Positions 1 to 5,843 are shown, counted from the first letter of the stretch. The stretch: 7,467 nt of DNA from a bacterium (GCA_021817185.1 JAKAVU010000108.1:1-7467), one strand, 5' to 3'. Made by a program: numbers and translations. Notes: a model not told the origin generated them from the letters alone.

Positions 1-1
1 A

Positions 2-802
2 AACGGCGGCACCGCGACTGAGACCTACACCGCAACCATCTCCCAGCCCTCCCCGTACGACCCCGCCACGACCTACGTGCTCAACAACACGGCCTCGATC
101 GTCGACTGCACCGGCAGCGGCCCCTGCAGCGCCACGGTCACAACCGATGTCCCGGGCAGCACCCCACCGCCCAGCAACGCACCCGACCTGGTGGTGGTCA
201 AGACCGTGAACGCCACCCTGGCCAAGGTGGGACAGACGGTCACCTACACGATCACGGTGAGCAACATCGGTGGGGCCGCCGCCACCAACGTGGTGATGAC
301 CGACGTGATGTCGGGGAGTGCGAGCTTCTCGGTCAACCTGAGCTCCTTCTCCGGCGTTCCCCCGGTCACGGTGACCGGCGCCGGAACCTCAGCCGACCCC
401 TTCACCTGGACATACGCATCCATCGCGGCCGGAGCGGTTGACACCGTCACCTACCAGGCGACCATCCTCGGTCCCGGGACCACCTCGGTCCACGGCAGCA
501 GATTCGAGCAGCTGATCAACACCGTGACGGCCAGCGGCCCAGGCTGCAGCACTACCAGCTGCACCTCCACCGTCACCACGACCGCGCCGCTGCCACCTCA
601 TGGCGTCCTTGGGGCCACCACCACTAAGAAGAAGACGCCCACCACCCCGACACCGGCGGGTGCGGTTCTGGGCGCGTCGGTGACCACGCCAGGCACCGGG
701 GCCAACCTAGATCTCTGGCTGACGATCATCCTCGTTCTCTCTGGGCTGGCGCTCATCGGGCTGGCGGTCGCAGCCCGGCGCCGGGCGACGCCGCAGGCCT
801 AG
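2..802 (+). CDS. DUF11-repeat cell-surface protein, C-terminal part (5' truncated by window edge)
   Basis: The frame is open from base 2, so the gene begins upstream; the GTG at 77 is internal. About 266 residues are visible. They hold the end of one DUF11-type beta-sandwich repeat, then a full repeat starting near PDLVVVKTVNA with the typical VGQTVTYTITVSNIG strand and NVVMTDV, ending near NTVTASGPGC. Both repeat ends carry a close cysteine pair (CTGSGPC and CSTTSC) followed by a TVTT strand. A Thr/Pro/Lys-rich linker with two VLGA motifs follows, then TPGTG (686-700), a hydrophobic segment (WLTIILVLSGLALIGLAVAA) and a final RRR. The tail has the layout of a sortase sorting signal, but Thr replaces the Leu of LPXTG, so it may be a sortase substrate or simply a membrane-anchored protein. 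DUF11 proteins are exported wall or adhesin-like proteins; the ligand is unknown. Family call is firm, function is not. Confidence 0.85.
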   Translation, partial: NGGTATETYTATISQPSPYDPATTYVLNNTASIVDCTGSGPCSATVTTDVPGSTPPPSNAPDLVVVKTVNATLAKVGQTVTYTITVSNIGGAAATNVVMTDVMSGSASFSVNLSSFSGVPPVTVTGAGTSADPFTWTYASIAAGAVDTVTYQATILGPGTTSVHGSRFEQLINTVTASGPGCSTTSCTSTVTTTAPLPPHGVLGATTTKKKTPTTPTPAGAVLGASVTTPGTGANLDLWLTIILVLSGLALIGLAVAARRRATPQA

Positions 803-810
803 GCCGACAC

Positions 811-842
811 GGTCCCGGGGCGCCGCAGGGTGCCCCGGGACC
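811..842 (+). terminator. Strong stem-loop after the surface-protein gene
   Basis: Nine bases after the TAG stop. The arms 811-821 and 832-842 are perfectly complementary over 11 bp (GGTCCCGGGGC / GCCCCGGGACC). The stem extends three pairs inward (one G-T wobble) to a GCAG tetraloop. Only a weak T-run (CTTT) follows at 847-850, so it is not a classic intrinsic terminator, but position and stability suit a 3' end or RNA-stabilising hairpin. Confidence 0.6.
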
Positions 843-1060
843 ATCGCTTTGGCAATTGACCAGGGTGGTGGCCACTGGTCTGGCGTCATCCCAATGCAGG
901 GCTGGGTGGAAGTAGCGCCTGGCCCGCGACCCGCGCCGACCCGCGACCGCTGGCGGTCCCGTCGACCGCCGTACCGTCAAGCGCGCGGCGGGACATGCTG
1001 GGCTCCCGAGTCTTTCGGCAAGGGCGCGGAATCCTCTACCCTCGGCACCCTCAGGATGTG

Positions 1061-1223
1061 CTGGGAGCACGCCCGCGCGCCGTGCACGGGCGTGCGTGGC
1101 TCGCAGCCACCGTCGGCTCGCCCTTCGCCTCGAGCGGGTGGCGGGCCCGGCTTTCCCTGCTGACCCCAGGGCGGCAAGCCCGGCCCCCCGGACGGTAGCG
1201 GGCTGGCGCTGATCAGCTCCCAG
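1061..1223. ncRNA. Candidate multibranched structured RNA (strand unknown)
   Basis: Four successive hairpins lie in a non-coding stretch. 1067-1075 pairs with 1087-1095 (9 bp, perfect). 1096-1101 pairs with 1105-1110 (6 bp, 3-nt loop). 1116-1120 pairs with 1131-1135 (5 bp). 1143-1153 pairs with 1176-1186 (10 of 11), with a nested 5-bp stem 1155-1159/1167-1171. CTGGGAGC at 1061-1068 is the exact reverse complement of GCTCCCAG at 1216-1223 and could close the whole array, competing with the first stem for two bases. On the minus strand this would be the ftsH 3' region. On the plus strand a weak TACCCT (1037-1042) could serve as a -10. GC-rich DNA forms chance stems, so this is a hypothesis; it matches no RNA family I recognise. 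Confidence 0.25.
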
Positions 1224-1241
1224 GGCCCTCTCCTGCGGATG

Positions 1242-1273
1242 TGGCCATCGGCCAGACCCGTGCCCAGGGCACG
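1242..1273 (-). terminator. Tandem hairpins downstream of ftsH
   Basis: Reading leftward from the ftsH stop, two compact inverted repeats begin 16 nt after the TGA. The first is CGTGCCC-A-GGGCACG (1259-1273, 7-bp arms). The second is TGGCC-ATC-GGCCA (1242-1254, 5-bp arms). There is no T-run, so factor-independent termination is uncertain; a 3'-end stabilising or bidirectional role is equally possible. Confidence 0.4.
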
Positions 1274-1289
1274 TGGGGGAACCGATCCC

Positions 1290-3269
1290 TCAGGTGGGCG
1301 CGGGTACCTCCGGCTTCTCCTCCACCTGGCGGCGTGCCCCCGCGAGCCCCGGCGGTGCGGCCCTGGGCTTGGCCGGAAGCCCGGTCACCTGCAGGATCTG
1401 CTCCTCATTGAGGGACTCTTCGCGGAGCAGAGCCGTGGTGAGGGCCACCAGTTTGTCGCGGTTCTCACCGAGCAGCCGCAGCGCCTCCTCGAAGCACTCC
1501 TCGACGATCCGGCGCACCTCGGCATCGATCACCTCGGCGGTGGTCTCGCTGTAGGGGCGCTGGGAGATCATCATGCTGGACTGGTCGCCTTCATCGGAGA
1601 GATTGAGCGGCCCGACCTTGGGGCTCATGCCCCACCGCACCACCATCTGCCGGGCGATCTGGGTCACCTGCTGAAGGTCGCTCTCGGCTCCCGTGGTCAC
1701 GACATCGTAGATGAGCTTCTCAGCCGCCCGCCCACCCAGGGCGCCGACGATGCGCGCCCGCAGGTAGGTCTCGGGATAGTTCTGCCGATCGTCGACCGGA
1801 GACTGGACGGTGACCCCCAGGGCCCGCCCCCGAGGGACGATGGACACCCGGCGCACCGGGTCCGCCGCCGGCACCAGCAGCCCGAGCAGGGCGTGGCCGC
1901 TCTCGTGGTAGGCGGTGCGCTGGCGGTCATCCTCCGAGAGGACGACGTGGCGCGCCGCCCCCAGGAGCACCTTCTCCAGCGCCTCGGTGAAGTCCGCCAT
2001 CGTGACCGCGGTGCGCTCTTTGCGGGCCGCCAGCAAAGCCGCCTCGTTGACCAAATTGCGCAGCTCCGCACCGACCAGCCCCGGAGTCTGCGAGGCCAGG
2101 TTGTCGAGGTCGATATCCGGGCCCAGCGGAACCCCGCGGGTGTGAATCTTGAGAATGGCGGCCCTGCCCACCCGATCGGGGGGCAGGACCTGGACCCGCC
2201 GGTCGAACCGCCCCGGGCGCAGCAGCGCGGCGTCCAGGACATCGGCCCGGTTGGTGGCCGCCAGGACGATGACCCCCTCTCGGGAGTCGAAGCCGTCCAT
2301 CTCGGTCAGGATCTGGTTCAGGGTCTGCTCGCGCTCGTCGTGTCCCCCGAAGCTGGGCCCGGCGCTGCGGCTGCGCCCGATCGCGTCCAGCTCGTCGATG
2401 AATATGATCGCGGGTGCCGCCTCCCGGGCCTTGGAGAAGAGGTCGCGGACGCGGGAGGCCCCCACTCCCACCACCATCTCGATGAACTCCGAAGCGGAGA
2501 TGCTGAAGAACGGGACCCCGGCCTCACCGGCGACCGCGCGCGCGAGCAGCGTCTTGCCGGTCCCCGGGAGGCCGACCAGCAGCACGCCCTTGGGGACAGT
2601 GCCGCCCAGGCGCTGGTACTTGGCCGGCTGGCGCAGGAAGTCAACGATCTCCTCCAGCTCCTCCTTCGCCTCCTCGATTCCCGCGACATCTGCGAAGGTG
2701 GTCGCCGGGCGCTCGGAATCATAGAGACGGGCCTGGGAGCGGCCGAGGCTGAACAGCCCGCCGCCGGCCGCCGCAGCGCTGCGGCGCATGAACCACAGGA
2801 AGACCAGAACGAAGAGCAGGGTGGGCCCGAAGCTCTCCAGCAGCACCAGCAGGACATTGGCGGGAGGGTTCGGATTCTTGGCGTTGATGGTGACGTTGTG
2901 CTGCTGCAGCAGGGTCTCCAGCTGGCCGCCGGCGAAGCTGGGCAGCTGAGTGCTGAAGTCCTTGGCCTTGTTCTTGCTGGATGGGGTCACCCCGGTCTGG
3001 TGACGGAAGGTTCCCTGGATGGTGTCCCCGGTGCTGGTGATGCTGGTAACGTCCCCGGACTTCACATCGGAGATGAAGACGTTGTAGGGGATGGTGATGC
3101 TCTTGGGCTGGGCGGGCGGGAAGAAGACGTTGGCGATCAGGAGGTTCAGCGCCAGGAAGACCCCCAGAGGCAGGAGGAACTGGATCGATCGCCACTGGTT
3201 GGGACGGCGATTGGGACTGCCGACACCGGAGCGACCCGGTGGTCCGGACCCCGGCTGGTTCTGAGCCAT
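1290..3269 (-). CDS. ftsH: ATP-dependent zinc metalloprotease FtsH
   Basis: A 659-residue membrane-bound AAA+ protease that unfolds and degrades membrane and short-lived cytosolic proteins as a hexamer. Domains in order: N-terminal TM about 30-50, extracytoplasmic domain about 52-137, second TM about 138-160, AAA+ module about 190-435, M41 peptidase about 440-635. Visible motifs are Walker A GLPGTGKT (233-240), Walker B IIFIDE (288-293), the second region of homology with [19 protein letters not shown] (338-356), the zinc site HESGH (455-459) and the third zinc ligand, probably D531 in GAESD. Length is normal and all catalytic residues are present. Two oddities: Walker A has Leu where GPPGTGKT is usual, and the pore loop reads MVVG (265-268) where most family members have MFVG. 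The start is the only sensible ATG; no Shine-Dalgarno is visible, fitting a leaderless mRNA. The DUF6504-like gene ends 70 bp upstream on the same strand. Confidence 0.97.
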   Translation of the reverse strand: MAQNQPGSGPPGRSGVGSPNRRPNQWRSIQFLLPLGVFLALNLLIANVFFPPAQPKSITIPYNVFISDVKSGDVTSITSTGDTIQGTFRHQTGVTPSSKNKAKDFSTQLPSFAGGQLETLLQQHNVTINAKNPNPPANVLLVLLESFGPTLLFVLVFLWFMRRSAAAAGGGLFSLGRSQARLYDSERPATTFADVAGIEEAKEELEEIVDFLRQPAKYQRLGGTVPKGVLLVGLPGTGKTLLARAVAGEAGVPFFSISASEFIEMVVGVGASRVRDLFSKAREAAPAIIFIDELDAIGRSRSAGPSFGGHDEREQTLNQILTEMDGFDSREGVIVLAATNRADVLDAALLRPGRFDRRVQVLPPDRVGRAAILKIHTRGVPLGPDIDLDNLASQTPGLVGAELRNLVNEAALLAARKERTAVTMADFTEALEKVLLGAARHVVLSEDDRQRTAYHESGHALLGLLVPAADPVRRVSIVPRGRALGVTVQSPVDDRQNYPETYLRARIVGALGGRAAEKLIYDVVTTGAESDLQQVTQIARQMVVRWGMSPKVGPLNLSDEGDQSSMMISQRPYSETTAEVIDAEVRRIVEECFEEALRLLGENRDKLVALTTALLREESLNEEQILQVTGLPAKPRAAPPGLAGARRQVEEKPEVPAPT

Positions 3270-3284
3270 GAAGTCAAACTAGCA
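3270..3284 (-). promoter_or_regulatory. Extended -10 giving a probable leaderless ftsH transcript
   Basis: On the minus strand TGCTAGTTT (3284-3276) fits the extended -10 pattern TGnTANNNT. It is followed by GACTTC and then the ATG at 3269. Six nt between -10 and ATG would put transcription start at or next to the A of the start codon. No purine-rich ribosome site lies upstream, and no good -35 was seen. This is the arrangement known for leaderless genes in Actinobacteria. Confidence 0.5.
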
Positions 3285-3291
3285 GATGGCG

Positions 3292-3307
3292 CTCAGAGAT
3301 TCCTGAG
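3292..3307. repeat. Short inverted repeat upstream of ftsH
   Basis: CTCAG (3292-3296) and CTGAG (3303-3307) are perfect 5-bp arms around 6 nt. It sits just upstream of the putative ftsH -10, about where a -35 element would lie, so it could be an operator or a small 3' hairpin of the upstream operon. Short enough to be chance. Confidence 0.25.
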
Positions 3308-3339
3308 GGAGTGCGGGGCGCGCCTCGGTCGCGACTCGG

Positions 3340-3594
3340 TCAGCCCCAGAGTTGCCCCAGGTGCCAGCTCTCCTGCGCTTCATCCCGATACACATCGAGG
3401 CAGCGGCCATCCTCTAGCAGCAGCCGCCAGCAATCGCGACGCTGCCAGCGAGCGGGAGGGGTGCGCCACCATCCGACCTCCACCACCCAGTGGGCGGTCC
3501 GACGCGCCACCCGCACCGAGCCTGCCCCCAGGTCCACGGCGACCGGCCTGGAACGCTCCACCTTCACCGCACGAAGGCTCATCTGGGGTTCCAT
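3340..3594 (-). CDS. Small DUF6504-like protein, third gene of the imuA-imuB operon
   Basis: An 84-residue protein without TM or signal peptide. The sequence is rich in Trp and Arg (WWRTPPARWQRRDCWRLL, then LDVYRDEAQESWHLGQLW) and ends as a short beta-rich module. The pattern of a W-rich strand, W/Y-R-V/L, then an aliphatic-x-YRD turn and a closing W-x-L strand resembles the DUF6504 family, small proteins of unknown function found beside or fused to ImuB-type polymerases in high-GC Gram-positives. The first ATG (3594) overlaps the end of imuB by 16 nt and has GAGGAG eight bases upstream. An alternative ATG at 3582 gives an ATGA overlap with the imuB stop but lacks such a site, so 3594 is preferred. 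Position implies co-regulation with the SOS cassette, perhaps as an accessory of ImuB. The family assignment comes from pattern memory, not a search. Confidence 0.65.
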   Translation of the reverse strand: MEPQMSLRAVKVERSRPVAVDLGAGSVRVARRTAHWVVEVGWWRTPPARWQRRDCWRLLLEDGRCLDVYRDEAQESWHLGQLWG

Positions 3595-4811
3595 ACCAGC
3601 CGCTCCTCGGGAATGTCCCCAGGGTGTTTCGGCCTGAGCGCCACTCGCCAGACCAGCTCCGAGCCGAACCGCTCCCTGAGCCTGGCCGCCGCTCCGCCGA
3701 TCTCCTCCCGGCGGACCTCCGACAGCTCCAGGAGTTGCAGCTGCGCTGCCGGAGGAGGAACCAGATCCAGGGCCTGCAACTCGACGATCAGCACCCGGCA
3801 GCGAGCTCGAGACAGCAGGCTCAGGATGGGCGGCAACAGCTCCTGAGCGGTCGCGACCGGCGCTGGGGTGGCGATCTCGGAGCAGAAGACCCCGGGCTGA
3901 CCGGATCCCTCTGTGCCTCCGGCGGCATCCTCATCCAGCAGCCGGAGCCGCAGCCGCCCGCTGGCCAGTTGCCGCCGGGTCAGCTCGGCGGCGAGCATGG
4001 CCGCCAGCTCAGGCGCGCCGAAGCGCAGCGCCTCCGAGTTCTCCACCACCCCGGCCAGCACCTTGCGGACCGCGCAGGGAGGCGTCTTTAGCCGGGGGAT
4101 GACCCTGGCAGAATCCTGGCCCAGGCAGAGCCGGTGCAGGGCTATCCCGTCAGGGCCCAGCTGGCGCTGAAGCTCCGGAAGTGGGATGGTGATGCAGTCG
4201 CCGCAGGTGCGCAGCCCGAAGCCCAGCAGCTGCTCCACGGTTCGCGGCGCCAGGGGCAGGCTGGCGACCGGCTGGTCCGCCAGGAACGAGGCCGCAGTCC
4301 CGTGGGGCACCAGCCGGATCCGACCAGAGCCCGCCCGGATCGCGGCGGACCGAGCCACAAAGCGTGACTGCCCCACCCCGACCGCGGGCGGGAAACCCAG
4401 AATTCGCTGCACCGCCCGGCCCAGCTGAGACGCCCGGGCGGCCTCGGTCTCCCAGCGGAGATCTCGGCCGCCAAGGTCCACATATGCCCCCTGGTCATCG
4501 CCCAGCTCCACCAGTGGGCTGTAGTCGTAGAGCACCAGCAGCAGCTGCTCGCGCAGCCGGTCCAGGGCAACGGGATCCGAGCGCAACCGGACCGCCTCGG
4601 GACAGGCCAGCTCAGCCTCGCGGAAGTCCTGACCCGGGTGGGCTCCCCTGGCCCTGGCCGCCTCCGAGGCGGCCAGCACGACCTCGCGACCGGCGGCGGT
4701 CGCAGCACCGACCAGCACCGCCTCAGCGGCAAGCTCGGGGTGCGCCCGCCAGGTGAGGATGAGCGCCAGATGGGGGAACTCCAGAAACCCCAGGCGGCTC
4801 TGGGCACTCAA
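3579..4811 (-). CDS. imuB: ImuB, non-catalytic Y-family polymerase-like mutagenesis protein
   Basis: A 410-residue Y-family fold. The N-terminal strand FLEFPHLALIL (9-19) is in place of the usual catalytic segment. YSPLVELGDDQGAYVD (97-112) corresponds to the S-x-D-E active-site region, a palm/thumb segment carries FVARSAAIRAGSGRIRLVP (151-169), and a helix-hairpin-helix region lies near LLGFGLRTCGDC (195-206). A little-finger domain follows to about 350. Of the three Y-family acids, the first aligns to E11, but the Asp-Glu pair is replaced by Q107-G108, so polymerase activity is unlikely. QLQLL (357-361), in the Pro-rich link after the little finger, matches a beta-clamp-binding motif. ImuB proteins bridge the clamp, ImuA and DnaE2 in damage-induced mutagenesis. 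The start is TTG, overlapping the imuA stop as TTGA, which implies translational coupling. Length is somewhat shorter than typical ImuB of about 500 residues. Confidence 0.85.
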   Translation of the reverse strand: MSAQSRLGFLEFPHLALILTWRAHPELAAEAVLVGAATAAGREVVLAASEAARARGAHPGQDFREAELACPEAVRLRSDPVALDRLREQLLLVLYDYSPLVELGDDQGAYVDLGGRDLRWETEAARASQLGRAVQRILGFPPAVGVGQSRFVARSAAIRAGSGRIRLVPHGTAASFLADQPVASLPLAPRTVEQLLGFGLRTCGDCITIPLPELQRQLGPDGIALHRLCLGQDSARVIPRLKTPPCAVRKVLAGVVENSEALRFGAPELAAMLAAELTRRQLASGRLRLRLLDEDAAGGTEGSGQPGVFCSEIATPAPVATAQELLPPILSLLSRARCRVLIVELQALDLVPPPAAQLQLLELSEVRREEIGGAAARLRERFGSELVWRVALRPKHPGDIPEERLVWNPR

Positions 4812-5617
4812 CTGTTCACCACCATCAGCTCCTCGAGCTGGTCACAACCGGCCTCCAGCCGCCCCAGATCCACAATCCCAGGCTGGTTGGGATAGGGCCG
4901 GGGAAAGCGAATCTCGAGGAGGCAGCTCGCTCCGGGCGCACCGATCCGGCTGCGAACCACCTCCAGCCGAACCCTGATGCCCGCCACATCCCCATGGGCC
5001 AGGGTCCAGCGCTCACGGTGGCAGGCGATCTGTGCCCCCAGCCGTCCGCCCACCGCCGCCGGCACCTCCTTGCCTCCCACCAACAGGGCCACCGCGTCCC
5101 TCTCCTCCAGAGCCGCCTGCAGCAGCGCAGGCACCGCCCCGCCCACCGGGGACCAGCGGTCAGCGACCAGAAGGCAGAGGTCGACGCCCGCCAGCACCAG
5201 CGCCCGGGCCGCGGCCCAGCCCGGCTCAGACTGCCCAGGGCGCACCCACCAGCAGTTCTCCAGCCGCCCCCCGTAGTCCGCGAACTCCCCGGGGTCCACG
5301 CGTTTCTCGAAGTCCACCAGAGCCACCGGCAGCTCCCGCGACCAACCCGCCAGCAATGCCAGGCCGAGGGAGAGGCCCCCCGCTCCCGGAGCGCCCGCGA
5401 GCCAGCTGAGCCTGCGCCTGGGGATCCCGCTCGGAATAAAGAGCGCGTCCAGGGAATCGGCACCGGTCCGCAGCCCACCCCGTTGGCCATCCCCGCCCCG
5501 GCGCACCACCCCCGGGCCGAAGCGACGCCCGATCCCAGCCAGCGCTTCCTGCAGAGATTCCTGGCGGAGACGGCGATCGTGCTCAGCAGAGGGTCCTTGA
5601 GCCAGCTCCAATTCCAT
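4808..5617 (-). CDS. imuA: ImuA, RecA-like SOS mutagenesis protein lacking the P-loop lysine
   Basis: With the ATG at 5617 this is a 269-residue RecA-fold protein. The N-terminal helix ALAGIGRRFGPGVVRRG and the following SLDALF mirror RecA's ALxQIEKQFGKGxxMRLG and SLDxALG. GAPGAGGLS (about 75-83) sits where RecA has GPESSGKT, so the Walker A lysine is absent. DFEKRVDP (102-109) matches RecA's DAEHALDP and keeps the catalytic-type Glu. LLVAD (149-153) is the Walker B strand. LEVVRSRIGAPG and GIVDLG near the end match RecA's core strands. ImuA proteins act with ImuB and DnaE2. The frame stays open to 5740, but that stretch crosses the promoter and SOS box, so translation must begin downstream; no other ATG, GTG or TTG codon occurs in frame before 5617. 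The ribosome site is weak (AGGG abuts the ATG). First gene of the operon, overlapping imuB by 4 nt. Confidence 0.82.
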   Translation of the reverse strand: MELELAQGPSAEHDRRLRQESLQEALAGIGRRFGPGVVRRGGDGQRGGLRTGADSLDALFIPSGIPRRRLSWLAGAPGAGGLSLGLALLAGWSRELPVALVDFEKRVDPGEFADYGGRLENCWWVRPGQSEPGWAAARALVLAGVDLCLLVADRWSPVGGAVPALLQAALEERDAVALLVGGKEVPAAVGGRLGAQIACHRERWTLAHGDVAGIRVRLEVVRSRIGAPGASCLLEIRFPRPYPNQPGIVDLGRLEAGCDQLEELMVVNS

Positions 5618-5674
5618 CCCTGAATCCGTTGGCCCAGCCCGGAGAGCCCTCTCCCAAGAGGCGAGCCTCGACGA

Positions 5675-5702
5675 ATTATACAAACCTTTGTTCGCTATGC
5701 AA
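5675..5702 (-). promoter_or_regulatory. Sigma-70-type promoter of the imuA-imuB-DUF6504 operon
   Basis: Reading the minus strand, TTGCAT (5702-5697) is the -35, a 16-bp spacer follows, and TATAAT (5680-5675) is a perfect -10. This is the clearest promoter in the window and one of its few AT-rich islands. Transcription would start near 5668, about 50 nt before the imuA ATG. Confidence 0.8.
5681..5694 (-). promoter_or_regulatory. LexA/SOS box (CGAAC-N4-GTTYG type)
   Basis: The minus strand reads CGAACAAAGGTTTG, matching the Gram-positive (DinR/LexA) consensus CGAAC-N4-GTTYG at all ten fixed positions; one inner position departs from the fuller RNRY core. It fills the spacer between -35 and -10, so bound LexA would exclude RNA polymerase. 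Location upstream of imuA, a known SOS gene in other bacteria, makes chance unlikely. Confidence 0.82.
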
Positions 5703-5733
5703 AGAGGCAGGTCCGGCTCAGCCGGCTCGACCA

Positions 5734-5752
5734 CCCCCACCCCACCCCACCC
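5734..5752 (-). repeat. Four-run G-quadruplex motif
   Basis: The minus strand carries runs of 3, 4, 4 and 5 G, each separated by a single T. The plus strand is C5-A-C4-A-C4-A-C3. Single-nucleotide loops give the most stable class of parallel quadruplex. Two further C6 runs follow on the plus strand at 5773-5778 and 5782-5787. It lies about 32 bp upstream of the imuA -35 and upstream of the HU gene. Confidence 0.7.
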
Positions 5753-5797
5753 GGCAGCAGTGAGATCAAAGTCCCCCCGAACCCCCCGGGATCTGCC

Positions 5798-5803
5798 TAA
5801 AAT
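5798..5803 (+). promoter_or_regulatory. Possible -10 element of the HU-like gene
   Basis: TAAAAT matches five of six bases of TATAAT and lies in an AT-richer island about 54 bp before the HU start. No -35 is present at normal spacing because the region upstream is C-runs, so this is a weak call. An alternative is CATAAA at 5810-5815. Confidence 0.3.
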
Positions 5804-5815
5804 CCCTTACATAAA

Positions 5816-5836
5816 GCGGATAACGTTCACATCCGC
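5816..5836. repeat. Inverted repeat in the HU leader, possible operator or hairpin
   Basis: GCGGAT (5816-5821) and ATCCGC (5831-5836) are perfect 6-bp arms around 9 nt that include AACGTT. It ends 7 nt before the ribosome site. It could bind a dimeric regulator (HU itself included) or form a leader hairpin affecting translation. No known regulator's consensus was recognised. Confidence 0.4.
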
Positions 5837-5843
5837 GGTAGAA

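Larger units (their letters stand above)
843..1289. other. Intergenic region between convergent genes, rich in inverted repeats, no convincing gene
   Basis: Open frames here (849-1163 and 995-1198 plus, 977-1177 minus) have biased, low-complexity composition, no ribosome site and no recognisable domain, so none is annotated. Inverted repeats are dense. GACCAG/CTGGTC (858-863 and 875-880) encloses the palindrome GTGGCCAC. GACCGC/GCGGTC lies at 945-958. The array 1061-1223 and the tandem hairpins 1242-1273 are listed separately. CCCGCGACC occurs twice between about 923 and 948. No tRNA, SRP RNA, tmRNA or RNase P RNA signature was found by eye. Confidence 0.6.

Noticed and set aside
868..885. 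GCCACTGG resembling a cobalamin riboswitch core
   Set aside because: None of the other conserved cobalamin-riboswitch elements is nearby and no B12-related gene follows.
1000..1175. Possible RNase P RNA on the minus strand, from a GGAAAGCCGGGC stretch near 1146-1157
   Set aside because: It lacks the conserved U of GGAAAGUCCGGGC, and no ACAGAA-type partner occurs at the expected distance.
849..1198. Small open frames (104 and 67 codons) after the surface-protein gene
   Set aside because: No ribosome site, Arg/Pro/Gly-biased composition, and they run through the inverted-repeat array.
3270..3339. Terminator between the DUF6504-like gene and ftsH
   Set aside because: Only a 5-bp stem at 3292-3307 and no T-run on the minus strand; readthrough from the SOS operon into ftsH cannot be excluded.
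1239..4091. A 950-codon open frame on the plus strand
   Set aside because: It lies antisense to ftsH, the DUF6504-like gene and part of imuB, has low-complexity Arg/Gly/Pro/Gln composition and no domain; such shadows are expected opposite high-GC genes.
4785..4802. QSRLGF at the ImuB N-terminus as a clamp motif
   Set aside because: It merges with the first core beta strand and would be buried; QLQLL after the little finger is in the expected place.
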